The notes beneath the pieces were generated by a model. That model saw only the letters and a program-made list of their open reading frames with translations. It had not been told where the DNA came from and made no database searches. The position numbers were made by a program, and so were the translations under genes. This document shows, piece after piece, positions 25,946 through 38,342 of a DNA stretch of 64,000 nt. Location: NCBI RefSeq assembly GCF_021155775.2, contig NC_060237.1, positions 8,519,832-8,583,831 on the forward strand, given 5' to 3'. Position 1 is the first letter of the stretch. The number at the start of each line of letters is the position of its first letter. The stretch comes from Neodiprion pinetum (Eukaryota > Arthropoda > Insecta > Hymenoptera > Diprionidae).

Positions 25946-28900
25946 CAATGTTTCCCCGGTCGAGGCCAACCGAACTGGGCAGGTGCCCGGAGCCCAAACC
26001 CACCGGTCGAACTGTTAAACACCAGGGCCGGTTTATCCGGGCGTCGGGAGAATTAATTTTTTTCCGTTTGGAATTTGAGGGTTCTTACAAGTTTCCTATG
26101 AAAATTCTCGTCAAAGGTTGATCGAAGTATGAGAAGTTGGGGGCGGAGGTAGAAATGCAGAGTTGTTGGTAGGTGTATGGATCAAAGTCTTTTTCAGTAA
26201 AATTTTGAATATGTAATACGTTCAAGTATATAGGAAAAGTAAGAATGTAGAAAAGTTAAAGTATAGAAATCCAAGTCGAAATTTTGGCGGTTCCGTATTT
26301 CGGATTTCTATATCTTTATATCTCTACGTTTTGACTAATTGATATTTTGATTATCTACGCATTTTAAAATTCTGTTATACTATTCGTACGTTGATTTGCA
26401 TCCCGATCCGAAAAGTGGAAGTTTTCGTAAACAATAAAGGAACAACAAAAAAAAAAAACAAATTTCTAATTACCTGAATTCGATCTTTTCTTAGCTGTAT
26501 GTAATATAGTTCGATATTTGTACATATGTAATCAGCAATATACAGAGAAAGTTTCAGAGAAAATTGGATAATCTTTGTACTCCGATTAACGCGTATGACG
26601 TTGATAGCTTTACTCTGGGTTATTTCCACAAACGACATTACAACATTATACGTGTACTATAGTACACAGTATGTGAAAAAAAAAGAAAAAGAAGAAAAAA
26701 AAATATTCACAGCATCCTCGATCCTGTAGGTGAGGAGGTTTTTACGTGGTCAGAATTCCAAACGATGGAAATATTCCGGGTCTTCACCTTCATGCCGCAA
26801 TTCTAATCCCAGGATACGGAATTTCCGAAAAAATTTCGACTGTAATACGAATAACTTCCACCGAGATATCTGATCTGCGTAGGTTATTATACCCACGACC
26901 TTCATAGTTTGGTAATTGTTATTCAAATCAAGTCCAACTGCGGTTGTGAGAGCGGGAACGGAATTATACAAGTTTAGAGGCGTAGAGCCACCGATTCTCG
27001 GCCGCAGCCCGAACGATATTATTGATTTGGAATTTAGATCTCCGGATGACGACAGGAGGTCCTTCGGCCGTTGGACGAGGTTCTGCGTTCAGGTTTACCT
27101 AAGCTTCTATTTTATCGATGGGGCGACGTCGGGCATAGCCAATTAATTACGGTCAACGTACTTTTATACCTACACGAGTTTTGAATAGCGTGCCAACAGC
27201 TGGATCTTGCGTACAGGCTCCGATCCCCCCTCCTCCCAATGCCGCAGGATCTCCGGGGAATTCCATTCCTGATCCCTCCGGTGCTGCGCTGCAGCGACGG
27301 AATTGATTTGATCCCGGATTTTCTAACGCCCTATAACCATTTGTGTGCCGCGGGTAAATATTGATGTATTGCTTCATGTCTGACGTTAATGGAACTAGGA
27401 TCAGCCCACAAAAGTTCACCAGAACCCCCGCGGCCAACACCTTATTCGATATTTAGAAAAGCTCCGCGGCGAGAGCCGAAGATTCAACGGGAACTGCTAG
27501 TGAGAGAAGAATTTCGCCGGATTCACCTTCACTTTCGATTCGCGGTCTCGGTGCAACATCAAAAGGTATACCCATCGACAACGCTGCAAGGTTTCGAACA
27601 TGGTCCAAACTTTTACTCTCAGGTATTTTTCACGTTTCGAAATGACGAGCGAAACATTTTCCAATCAGCGTCGCTCATCCGTGTTCGAGTGTTGAAGGGA
27701 AAATAAATAACTGGTTCTCCTTCTCGACGCAAAATCACAAGCATATTCGCATTCCAAATGGCTGTTCTACCTCTCCACTGTGAACCATGAAATCCTCATT
27801 CTATCTGATCAATCGAGCAAATCAATGAAAGGATTCGTTTCACCCCAAGTGGCTGGGTTCGCAGCCAACTCGACGGCGCAATCAGCCCCGCCCACATTAA
27901 TCCATTCGTGGAGTCAATCGCTTGTGTCACGCATAGAAAGAGTCGGGAGCGTGTGTAAAAACAAAGATTCGACACGATATCACTTGGTCGAAAGATAGGA
28001 AACGCGTGGCGAAAAACGTCGCTGATAAAGATTTCCATCCACGGAGATCGTTTCATTCGTCATCTCGGGAAAGTCGTGAAACCAACGCGAAGGCATGAAT
28101 CGCGACAAAAATGGGACGCTGCGATGCGTTGGATGAAATACACTGATGCAGAAAGCCACTTTGGTTGCCTGATACGAACGGCACAATGGCGAACGGAATC
28201 AATTTTGGAACGACGGTGCTCCGAGAGCCTAGGCCATTAATTTGTCATCTCGTGTAATCGGCCCGCAATTTGTCCACGGTGGCGATGAAACAGGGTTCGA
28301 AATGGAGGCAAACGTCCGTCTTCCGATTAGCGTGCGTGTGCGGTCTTCCCGTTCCTCGTCTATCCGTCTAACTAGTATATAGGGCATTCCGCGACAGTTA
28401 GATAAATATTGTATTTGTATACGCTCGAACGGCTCGACCTCCAGGAATCTAAAACGTCCCAAAACACTCCCTGAACACACGGCCGTCCAAAAGGTCCAAA
28501 TATATTCCGGCCTTACCCGGAGCTTCTTAAGCCACCGGCCAGAGGCACTCAACCGATACTTCTGGAGGGATAACTTTTCGCCAATTGCTTTCCAGAAGCT
28601 ACCTTCTTTCGACGTCTTCGCCGGATTTTGATGTTGTTTCCTGATCCAAGGTCGAATCAATATATACACCGTTGAATTTCGGCTAACCCCATTCTTAAAG
28701 GCAGCCAAGTCAAAGCGCGCTCGAAGAAATGGGAAAAAGTGTAAATATGCACACCGAACGCTTTTCTTTTTCAGTTGAACATTTGGTTGGTTTCATTAAT
28801 TCATCAGGATCGGTTGGCTTTTTATTTTACCGCAACAAACTTGCGTAACAGCGAATATTCTTTGAACGTAAGAACCCCCAAATACAGTTTCAATTTCCTC

Positions 28901-29079
28901 AGAATCTTCCTTGTTTTTTTAATGCAAATTCCTAGAGATATCGCGAATATCGATCTCGTTTGAACTTTATTCGGACAATCGGTTACAGGGATTGGCTGAG
29001 AAACACTGCAGTGAAATAGACCGGCGTTAAATCCGAAGCGGTGAATTTACAGAAGCGAGATGTTTGACAGCCTCTGAGG

Positions 29080-29102
29080 CTCTGCCTCTTCAAGAGGCGG
29101 AG
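29080..29102. repeat. Tight snap-back hairpin
   Basis: GCCTCTT at 29084-29090 and AAGAGGC at 29092-29098 are perfect inverse complements around a single base. The stem extends to 29080 and 29102 with one mismatch. There is no downstream T-tract, so I do not call it a terminator. Confidence 0.4.
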
Positions 29103-31439
29103 GATTGAGACGACTCGGCTATGGAAATCCTTGTGACATCCGTTGGATGAACTGGTTCGAGAATCCTATGTCCATCAATGATTGCCAACCAGTTCTTTGA
29201 GCAGTGCAAGACCTGATCTTATTGTCGTTCTGAAGTCTGACTTCCAGGTCATTATGGACGTTCGAACATGTTGACCGTTCAAGAATTTGAAAAATTGAGG
29301 CTGATCCCTGTTCTGGTATCCAGTGGGTCGATTTTTCCGAAGCAGATGCCGCCCTATCTCGAGGTTTTCAAATATTTCATCGGTCGATCGGTGGACCTTT
29401 CGAAGCAATATTTAGGAGGGCATCCGACCAGTGTGCCTGACCCGAGGTCAACTAAAACCGGGCTCCGATATTTACTGCCGACCATCCCAACCGTCTCGAA
29501 TGATATCCTCGATGACTCAAAAATTTTTTTTTACCAGAAAGAGCTGACTAGCAGACCCTTTTCGCCAGATTTTCCACGTCTTTTTATTTTCTTCCATGAA
29601 TTATACGGCTGTGGAAGCGCACAAGCAATACTTTCACAGTGGATGATAAAACTGTGAAACGGTACAGCTTTCGAATTTTGGACAGTTCTTTGAATCCATA
29701 ACTGACCGTGAACGGACTTTGAATCTCTTGTTTCTGGTGCCCAACTCGGGGTCGACCATACCCGACGGACTTTGAACCAGTCGGTCGCTAATGTTTAAGA
29801 AATCTGCTCTTCTGAACCGAGCATAGAACTTAAATCTACATACAGCGATCTGAACACTCGTGACAAATTTTCGCTGGATCGTCCGATTCATCATCTCGCG
29901 TTACGAAGTCAAGCTAAGATGTACGAGTATAAGCTGTGTGAGAATAGTCGTTGACAGGTGAAAGTAAAAAACAAAGCGTGTCGTTTACATCCGAACCTAG
30001 AAAATGAACGACCGGCAATCGTCGCGACGATGCACGTAAGCAATCGAGGTGATGCTCGATGGGCTTTCAAACGCGCGAGTAAAAGTAAAACGCCATTAGC
30101 GATTCACCGGCAGTTCACCTTCCTTTGCAGTGCTCTTTGAACACTGGATTTCCTGGATCGAGCAGGTATAAGACGTACTGTAAACGAGCCTGAACCTCGG
30201 AGCGAGGTAAGGTCGGATTTAAGGATTCAAGGATTTCCGTGGGATCCCCATGGATGCCTCGAAGGTTCGACCTGCTTCCGCAGTCCTGCCGCAGACTCGG
30301 TGAATTTATTTGACACCCGTAGGTGCCGGAATATTTGTGTGTCTTTTTTTCCACACCAGCTCTCCGTGTCTTCTAACGACGTATTTTATCAGCTGGTTGA
30401 CAAATTTACCACGCGTGTGGCGCACCTTCACGTTTTAGACGACCCGAGAAGCGTGACGCCTGTTGTACTGGTTCAAATTTAACCGTCAAACCTGTACATT
30501 CTTCGGTAAAAGACTGCTGGATCTGTAACCCTGCGAGAATATCTCACCTTACATTTTTTTTCCCCCCACTAGGCATAGAAAATGTCACGCGATCAACTGT
30601 TTGATTCACGGAATCGTCATGCGATTATTACCGGATACAAACACACCCTTCGTCAATTCCAACGGTATACTAATTAGGGCACTCCCCTGTACTTTACAGC
30701 CGGTCATGCCTACAGACCCCACAGACATTGACATTTTATTAAACTCGACTCTCTCCGCAGTGCAGACGGACATTCTTGAGCTTTGAACGAGGCATTTTGT
30801 CTCCAACATGGTTATCGTACCATCGTCAAACCTGCAATGACTTGAAACAGAAACTGCAGGTACCGTCAATCGTGATCGTCTGGTACAAGACCTCTTTTCC
30901 ACATCGAATGCGTCGATTCCTCACGTCTCTGATACCGTGAGTGTGTTTTGTCAAAAGCCACACAAAAGCTCGATACTCGAGAGGCATTAGCAGTGCCGCC
31001 AATTTGCCAGTTCACCCTTCGTTGTGAGAGGTAGGTATGGTAGGTACGAGAGTGAAGAAAGAGGCGAAAATTATGGTTCGTATACCTACTTCTGGGTTTA
31101 CTACCTCACGAAATAACCGCTCTCCCCACCCTCGTCACACGTCGCGATACTACGAAATATGTTCCTGCATGGCAATTCGATATTATGGTCAGCTGTCAAG
31201 TCAGCTGGTCAATTGCAGTGTCGCTTTCAGGCTGTTCCGCACCGCGGACTGCACCGACTGCGACGTCGGTTGGTCATTCTCAATTGAATTACACCCTTAT
31301 GCTATACATATAGTCTATTCGATGACTCCGTCAATTTTAAACAGTTTAATAATTTCACCGAAAGGTGATCCTACAGGATATCAGTTGGATAATTATCCCT
31401 CTTAGTGGCACATTTTTCATTTGCATGAAACAGAAAAAT

Positions 31440-31630
31440 CTGATTACGATTCTGCAGTCAGAAGTAAAAAGTTCAAAATGGCGGATCCAAAGTCGCGACC
31501 ATTTCTTACTAAATTCGATTTTTTTCGTTCAATTTACACAAAAATCAATATGAGGGGATTTTTGAGGTCACTGATTTTGCAGTCAGAACTGAGAAGTTGA
31601 AATGGCGGATCCAATGTAGCGGCCATCTTC
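31440..31630 (+). repeat. Tandem ATGGCGGATCC repeat, about 1.5 units
   Basis: Two related segments, at about 31440-31505 and 31571-31630, share CTGATT...CTGCAGTCAGAA and AAATGGCGGATCCAA followed by a CG-CCAT block. Their ATGGCGG motifs are 124 bases apart. The spacer is AT-rich and ends in GGGGATTTTTGAGGTCA. This looks like part of a satellite-like tandem array worn down to one and a half copies. I have a general recollection of similar ATGGCGGAYCC repeats in insect genomes, but a search is needed. Confidence 0.65.
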
Positions 31631-33605
31631 ATTGATATCAGATTCAGATTCCGCGCATCAAGATTCTTCGGGAAAGTATAATCTGTTTTCACGATCTGTC
31701 TTAGTTGGCCTGTATTATCGGACATATGACTGATTTTTTTTCAAGGAAACGGCACGTTAAAAAAAAAATAAACATCAAGAATATGTTCGATCACTCTTAT
31801 AAAATAAAGTGATAATCTTTTTAATGCAAAATCTTGAAATTTTGAACTTGTCGTTCACTATTTTGAATTTAAATATTTTCATACCGGATTCGTAATCAAC
31901 AACCGCAAAAGCCTAGGTATACGGAAATTTCGCTTTAATCCAACAAAAATTGTCTTTAAAACCGATTTTTTCTAAAGAAAACAAAACCTAGTTTCTCGCA
32001 CATTGATTGTTCATTAGCAAATTATTGCGAAGTCCTAAAGTCAAAACACATAGCCCGTTACAAAATTGAGGTTTACAGGAGTGTGAGAAACTTTATTGCT
32101 TACCTGATAGTGCTAAGATATATATAATATATCCGTAGTAGGTACCAGAAGAATTGAAAAGAATCGGGTGTTGCATATATGCAAAAAATTAACCGTAAAT
32201 TAGGGTAGTAAATTATACTTTCGGTCATGAAACGGGAAAACCCCGCGAATCGATCGGTGGTCTCCGTCATAACCGTCGTCGATAACACAACGATTTGCCA
32301 AAAGTTTCCCAAGTCGCTAGTCGGGGTAGAAAAGTTTCCTTCTTCCGGCCACTTCCCTGCAGCATGACTCTGTTTACCAGGATGCGAAACCATCGGCGAT
32401 CCGGGAGGCGGTGTCGTCTCTTAAGGAGCCGGAAGCTGCGGAACCTACCCTGGGAGGAAAGTATACGCCGACATCCCCTTCGGGAGTAGCTTGGGGAAGA
32501 TTAATGCCGGTCGCGTTGCAGCCAGTTGCCAGTTTCGGTTTATCTTTTAAGTTACAACGACTCGACCGCCTTTCTTCTTCCTACCTTCTCTCTTTCTCTC
32601 TATTTTTCCGAGCAAGCACAAATTAAGCGTCATCTCGAAATTCCGTCTCGCCGCAGGTCGGACCCACGGTTCAGGTCTCGACGTTTTCACAACCTCCTGA
32701 AACAACCGCTCTGAGAATCAACGCCTCCGTTGTATGCTAGCTGCGTTATTTGCACACACTTTGGTTGCGATGGGATTTGAAATTCGCGTTATTGCGCACC
32801 TCGAAGATTGGAGTGCTGGAGGAGGCTGAACGTCTGCATCGGTTGTATGTGAATCTGATGAAAATTTACTCACGGTGAATAGATTTTACTAAAAGTAAAA
32901 CAACTTTTTATTTCGCAGGATAAGAATTTCATTCTGCCAATTAAACATTATCATTTTTCGAAATAACAAGGTTTAGTCATTCGAATAAACATATTTCATG
33001 TATGACGGATAAACTGTTTGTATAGTAGTATGTTTATTACATGCAACTAGAATAGAGTATAGTTGCTCCCAGCAATTCATTTTTCCGAATCTATTCAACT
33101 GTCATCGAATCGATAACACGATATTTGTATGTAATTTTTTATTCTATCATCAAGTATGTATTTCCTGATGAACTGTAACCTTGAAGCCTGCTGAACGCTG
33201 CTCATCATTGATTCAAAACCCTTTGAAACTGCTTTGTTATCACGATTTTTTTCGATACTCCGTGAAACCTTTGGAAATTTGATGCATACGGTATTCGAAT
33301 GACCAGAAAATTATTTGAAACATTTCAAATGTTTTAAAATCAATTCAAATCTTTTTTAACTACATTACCATTTCAGTGTCTAATTCAATATCTCGAAAAT
33401 TTCTTCATTTTCGATCTACGCTCGTATAAAATTTTTCATTTGTAGCTGTATAGAATTTTACGCAACCTATAAATGTATAGAATTTTTGGCTCATATGAAT
33501 TTTTTCAACATCTTTCAACACGTCTGCATTTGTAATTTCATCTTTTCAAATGAAAATCTTTTGAAATAATGAAGAAATCTCTGACTCGGTTAATCAGAAT
33601 TTTTT
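31631..33605. other. Unassigned non-coding DNA
   Basis: A CpG-rich patch at about 32220-32720 carries overlapping frames on both strands without recognisable products. The remainder is AT-rich. Nothing else was seen. Confidence 0.4.
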
Positions 33606-33996
33606 TTAAATGCGACCACTCGCCACACCGAGTTTCTTTCTTTCCGTAGACAACGCGCTTCGGCCACTCGAACACTCGGCATTTTTCTTCCTTGAAACTT
33701 CTTCGATGTTTCTTCGCCTTCCGTCCCGGGAAGGCTTCATGGCGGGTAAAACGACTCCCTGAGGACTTGATCCTGGTCCGATGCCTTCGAGGCCGTGCGG
33801 TAGGTGCGGGAAAACGGGGACTTCACCCGGCTGAAGGCAAACGAAATTGGGACGTCCGTTGAGGCCCGGTTTTTCGGGATCAGCCGCTCGTCGAGGAAGA
33901 TACATACCTGATCCTCCTCGAAGGATAATCGAGTACCTGCGCTGTGCGAGACTTCGAGAAACCTTAACGGCGTGGAAAGTCCGTGTTTGCTTGTTC
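33606..33996 (-). CDS. Candidate last two exons of a minus-strand gene, product unrecognised
   Basis: On the minus strand a strong donor (GAGGATCAG|GTATGTAT) and a strong acceptor (TTTCGTTTGCCTTCAG|CCGGG) lie 77 nt apart, a normal small-intron size for insects. Removing 33831-33907 joins two open frames at a codon boundary and reads FEEDQ|PGEVPVFPHLPHG across the junction. It continues Pro/Gly-rich and then basic (KPSRDGRRRNIEE) to TAA at 33606. Upstream of the donor the frame is open back to a stop near 34005. It has no ATG, so an earlier exon would be needed; an acceptor-like CTGAACAAG near 33995 is weak. Unspliced, the same region holds a 162-codon frame, so chance cannot be excluded. I recognise no family. 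Confidence 0.3.
33831..33907 (-). other. Candidate 77-nt intron
   Basis: GT is at the complement of 33907 and AG at the complement of 33831. A pyrimidine-rich stretch precedes the AG. Splicing preserves frame at phase 0. Confidence 0.35.
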
Positions 33997-34099
33997 AGAG
34001 AAATGATTCTTGGAAATTTTCCACCAACTTGCTGCCCTTCGGCCTGATGCGAATTCCAAAATGAAAAATACATAAGACTTTCTCGCAAACGCAAGGGCT

Positions 34100-36754
34100 T
34101 CTTATAATTTCATTGTTTTAAATTTGGACTCTGTGTTGTTCTTGAGTAATTTAACGCGCTGACTTCATTAAGGATAAATCAGACTGAATCAGAAGTTAGG
34201 AGAAGAGAAAGAATTGCTTAGAGAAATTCACAGCAATGATGGTAAACGCAAACGAAAAAAAATGCTGTGTTATATACAGGCGACAGAAATGAATTTTAGA
34301 AAATTCAAATGACAAAAATTGAGGTATCAAGAATTTGAGAAACGATTTTACAATTCTAACGTTAGAAACGAGTGAACTCTGGTGTTTTTCATCCGAAAGC
34401 AATGTTTTTGGAATTATTTTCATCACCATAGAGATCTCTGGAGATCGATTGAAGAAAATTTTACTAGCGGTTATATTCGGATTAGATAGAGATGGATTTG
34501 CAAAGGTACGTTAAAAATGATGCTCGTCAGCGATTACATTTGTTAAAATTACCCGAATGTTGCTCAGACAATTTTTGACGATCTTGTCAGCGAGTAAAAC
34601 GAATCCAAACATATTATAAGCTGATGAAAAACACCGGAATTTAATAATTTTTATCGTTCTACTTACTTACTTATAAACTCTTTTATCAAATCGTTGACAT
34701 CTTAGCTTGTGTAGTTAAAATTTGCTCAAATTCATTTCTGTTTCATGGTAAGAATGCAGTCTCAGTCGTTTTACCATTACTGGCAAAAATAACATTGTTG
34801 AAAATTTTTTAAAGGTTTTTTTCACGATTCTCAATTTCCTAAATAAACCCAGATTATTGACTGACGAAATTGATGATCCACGTTCCGGCGTAATTCTGTA
34901 AATTTGCAATTTTGGGAACGGTGTAGGGATCTCGGATCACGCAGCGCTATTAATCGCCCGGAGCGTGGTTCAAGCCTCGGGGTTGCGTAATTAGGTCGTT
35001 CTTTATCAGGCATCCCATTCACGGAGTCAGTCCGTGTGCCGCTGCTCGCTCGTCGTGCTCGTAATTGTATGGAGGGATTTGAAAAATAAAGCACAATTTT
35101 TTCAACGATTTTTCCAGCAAAGGCTTCGAGCGTATCGATGCAGAAAAAAAATTGGTCAAAGATATTTTCATCAAAGTTAAATTAATCGCAAATATCCAAG
35201 GTTTATTTTCACCGGTATTTTTTCTCCCCCATCCCGTATTTTGTACTATGATTATTCGAAAAAAAAGTTGACTATAAAAATTCCCAAGCCTCGGATCGAG
35301 CCTGAAATATCTACAGAAGTTTCAAATTGTACGGCATAAAATACCAGACTTTGTTTAATAGTTGAAACTTGTTTGGTCGTGGGGTAAAAAATCACCAACC
35401 TAACTGACGCGGACGTCGGATTTTAAGACGTTAATTTTCTCGCTTTATACCCGACTTTATCTCATCGCCGCGATTCAGACAAGACTTGACTAAGACCGAA
35501 AGTTTATTATTTCCAGCTTGAATCCCGCGCACCTGATACCAACGCGAGCGAGTAATTCTGATTGATGAAAATCCGCCGGTTATTCAAGGATATAAATCAC
35601 TATCCGCACGGCTCTGTATATGCAGAAACACGTTGGACTTGAGCTCTGCGCAGACTTGCGAAGTACAGGCAATGAAGTAACTCAGGTCTGAAGGCTGGCT
35701 ATTAAAATCAAAATCTATCGAGTTCGATTTTCTCCCGGGCGAGTTTTAACGCGGGAATGAATAAAATAATTTAATTACACCAACCCAGAACTGTCGGGTA
35801 AGGATAATTCCAAGTCAGCAACTCTGCAACATTCACAATTGCATCGTTTATAAAGTAAGAAATTAAGGTGTACATTATGCACAAGCTTGAAACTCGGATT
35901 GAATCAATTGAACCGCAATAAGTACTCCAGTTTTTCTGATTTTTTACTCGCACCTGATTTACAGAACAAACGAATATTTATGAAAGACCGGGATATTCAA
36001 GTTCTGTTACTTTTTAATGATTCTCTCAAAAATGCAATCTTTCCGATTGAATATTCAGCGGTTTCGAAGCTAATCAGCTTACTGATTTTGATCATAGAAG
36101 TCTCTGAAGCTTTCAATTTTATTCGACAAATTTTTAATTAGATGTCGAAAACGTGGCTGTATAGTCAGTGTCGTAATTCTGTGAAATCAAAAAAATCTGT
36201 TTAAATTTCCTCCTCTTCCACGGTGCAAGTTTTTGAAATTCTGCAAAAAGTTGGCGACGATTTTGACGATTCAAATAAAAGCAACGATCGATTGCCTAGA
36301 GTTTGGAGAGAAGAATAAAAACGTTTCAATTCCTTATCGATACTTTCGGAACCTTGAGATTTTCGTGACACAACGTCAGGCTCGAAGTTCGAGGCTTCGA
36401 GAAAATAATTTCAGCTGTTAGGGAGGCTGAAGTTAAGGGACAAGAACCAGCTGTTGAGAAACCATCAGGGAAAGATGAGCTCGAAAGGTTCGAGACTCGG
36501 AGGCAGGCCGATGTGTGTCTGGCAGCAACCTGCCTCGGATCCCTTATTCCTTTGCTCGGTTAGTAACCGCATCTCGATCTCACAAAAGCCGATACGCGCG
36601 TAGCGATCGAAAAAGAAGGAACAAAAACGGAAGGAGGGAAAAGTAACCTTTGGAAAAAAAGCAACAGTACCTGTTCTCCGCACCTCTTCTAAATCATACC
36701 TGCGCGTTATGGTCGCGGCGTACGAGATGCTTTGTGTCACATATGGTGGTTGTG
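34100..36754. other. Unassigned non-coding DNA
   Basis: There are no supported genes. A 15-bp inverted repeat pair (CTGGTGTTTTTCATC at 34379-34393 and GATGAAAAACACCGG at 34623-34637) flanks about 230 bases. It may be the ends of a decayed small element. Confidence 0.4.
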
Positions 36755-37520
36755 CGTGTAATTACATACATACGTACGGGAAATTCCATGAGAAACCAAC
36801 GAACGTCCGACCCTCGCCATTTTTAACTTTGTTTAAAAAAATTTCTGCAATTGTATCAACTCTGAAACATTACCTTGAATTTCTTCACAATTTTTATTTA
36901 ATTGCTTAGCTATTTTGAAGAGAACCTTTTTTAAGATATTCAAACAATTCTCAGAAACAGTATTTTCTATTCCGAACAGTTGTTTGGTCAGTTAAAATAT
37001 TTTTGAACGGTCGGAAAATTCCCGAAATATTATCAAAAGTTTTATTTTTTAGTGATAACATTTTTGGAGTGGATTCATTACGGAGTGATTTTTCTCTATT
37101 TTTTTGGCACACCCAAAACATTTTATCAATTTCATAATGAAACCGGTCTAGAAATGTTCCAAGTGAAAAATAGAAGTTTGGGGAATTTTCAGACCGTTTA
37201 AACGATGCTTCAGTTGATCAAAATAATTAAATGCGCCGGAAGAAGATGGAAAAAAAATTGGGCCCATCATGCTCGATTTTGGAAGGCTTGGAAAACAAAA
37301 AAACATATTTTGAGAATTTTTAAAGAGTTTTAAAATCACTTTAAATATTTATAAATAATCGAGCAGCTGAATGAAAAATCTGAAAAAATTCAGGGTACTA
37401 TTTCAGAATTGGGACAATTGCAGAAAATTTTTTGAACAAAATCGAAAATGGTGACAGCTGGACGTCGTTGGTTGCATTCACATGGAAATCCTCATATATG
37501 TATAATGTACAATTGTACGC
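36755..37520. mobile_element. 766-bp foldback element, nearly whole-length palindrome
   Basis: The left arm runs from about 36755 to 37060 and the right arm from about 37150 to 37520. The right arm read backwards shares AACCAACGA, CGTCC, CACCATTTT/CGCCATTTT, TTCTGCAATTGT and CTGAAA in the same order as the left arm. Further in it shares GAACGGTCGGAAAATTCCC-like sequence (right: AAACGGTCTGAAAATTCCCC). The right arm has about 100 extra bases around 37220-37300. The ends are near GTGTAATTACATA and its partner GTACAATTGTAC. There is no open frame for a transposase. This is a non-autonomous foldback-type element by structure; its superfamily is unknown. Confidence 0.75.
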
Positions 37521-38204
37521 TGTTGTACAGTGAAGTTTTGGGAATTTTACAGAGCTTCGTTTCATTCGTGTTTCAGCTTTCAGTGCGTCAAAATAGAATT
37601 GCATCGAGCTGATTGACACGTTACAAAAGCACGTTGTCGTCAGAACTCGTTATTTGCACAGATAATGGCATAAATTAATTCACAACGTCTCTTCGATTTA
37701 GACGCCGATTAAATTCAAATGGAAGAATTGAAATGCTTAAAATCGTGTATAGAAGTTATAGAACGTTGAAAAGAAAGCTAAAATTTTCTCTCTGTAGACA
37801 TTCTTCATCAATATCATAAATATTATTTGACAAACGAAACACGTAATTGATTTCCATAACCACTCAAATATTCAATCGGTTACGAACACCGAGCAATTTT
37901 AATACTCATAAAACGTCTCACTTCGTACTTTGACAGTTGTGTCAAACCGAAGGGCAGAAAAAAATATATATTTCAAACGTTGTTTTAGTGGAAAATGAAA
38001 GCGCGAGACACCTTGCCGATTAGAACTACAAAATTCATCTTTGTTTAGGATATTCTTCGTACGTGAAAAATCAACGTTTACATTGGTGTCAAAAGAAAAA
38101 ATAAATAAATAACTAAATCCAGGACACCCTAATTAAGGATATCGTAAACCGGTTAAAACATTAAACAAACTCACGCTATCCCAAACTGTTATTTTACACC
38201 AAGA
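37521..38204. other. Unassigned AT-rich DNA
   Basis: No frame or repeat could be supported in this stretch. Confidence 0.4.
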
Positions 38205-38303
38205 CAAATTCCGAGTTCCGGTTTCTAGACGGTCCTCGGCTGTTTTCATTTCTATCTTAACATAAGCGAAAAACATAGTTCTGGGTACAAAATGAAAATG
38301 TGT
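38205..38303 (-). repeat. Palindromic ~100-bp dispersed element, copy C
   Basis: Read on the minus strand, it matches copies A and B through ATTTTCATTTTSTACCYAGAACTATRTTTTTCG, then a degenerate right half, then AAACCGGAACTCGGAATTT. An extra inverted pair, CCTCGGCTG (38234-38242) and CAGCCGAAG (38334-38342), extends the dyad. It is the most diverged of the three copies. Confidence 0.65.
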
Positions 38304-38342
38304 TATGTTTAAGAAATAAGTCTACCTCGAAGCAGCCGAAGA

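Larger units (their letters stand above)
25478..31439. other. GC-richer block with unassigned medium frames on both strands
   Basis: This block has fewer A/T runs than its surroundings and several frames of 70-159 codons. Plus-strand examples are 25521-25751 (contains RVQKLVKLEDELKFLRRVES), 26916-27146, 27389-27706 and 29268-29657. On the minus strand there are 27153-27440 and 28229-28708; the latter has 159 codons and opens at TTG. Opposite-strand frames often look equally plausible, for example 26750-26971 against 26916-27146. I cannot tell exons from chance, and none carries a motif I recognise. A (CTG)6 lies at 25928-25945 and a tight hairpin at 29080-29102. Confidence 0.3.

Noticed and set aside
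28229..28708. 159-codon minus-strand frame
   Set aside because: It opens only at TTG, the first ATG is deep inside, and no recognisable motif or convincing flanking splice pair was found. It is kept only in the block description.
29080..29102. Hairpin considered as a bacterial-type terminator
   Set aside because: No T-tract follows and the window is eukaryotic in character.
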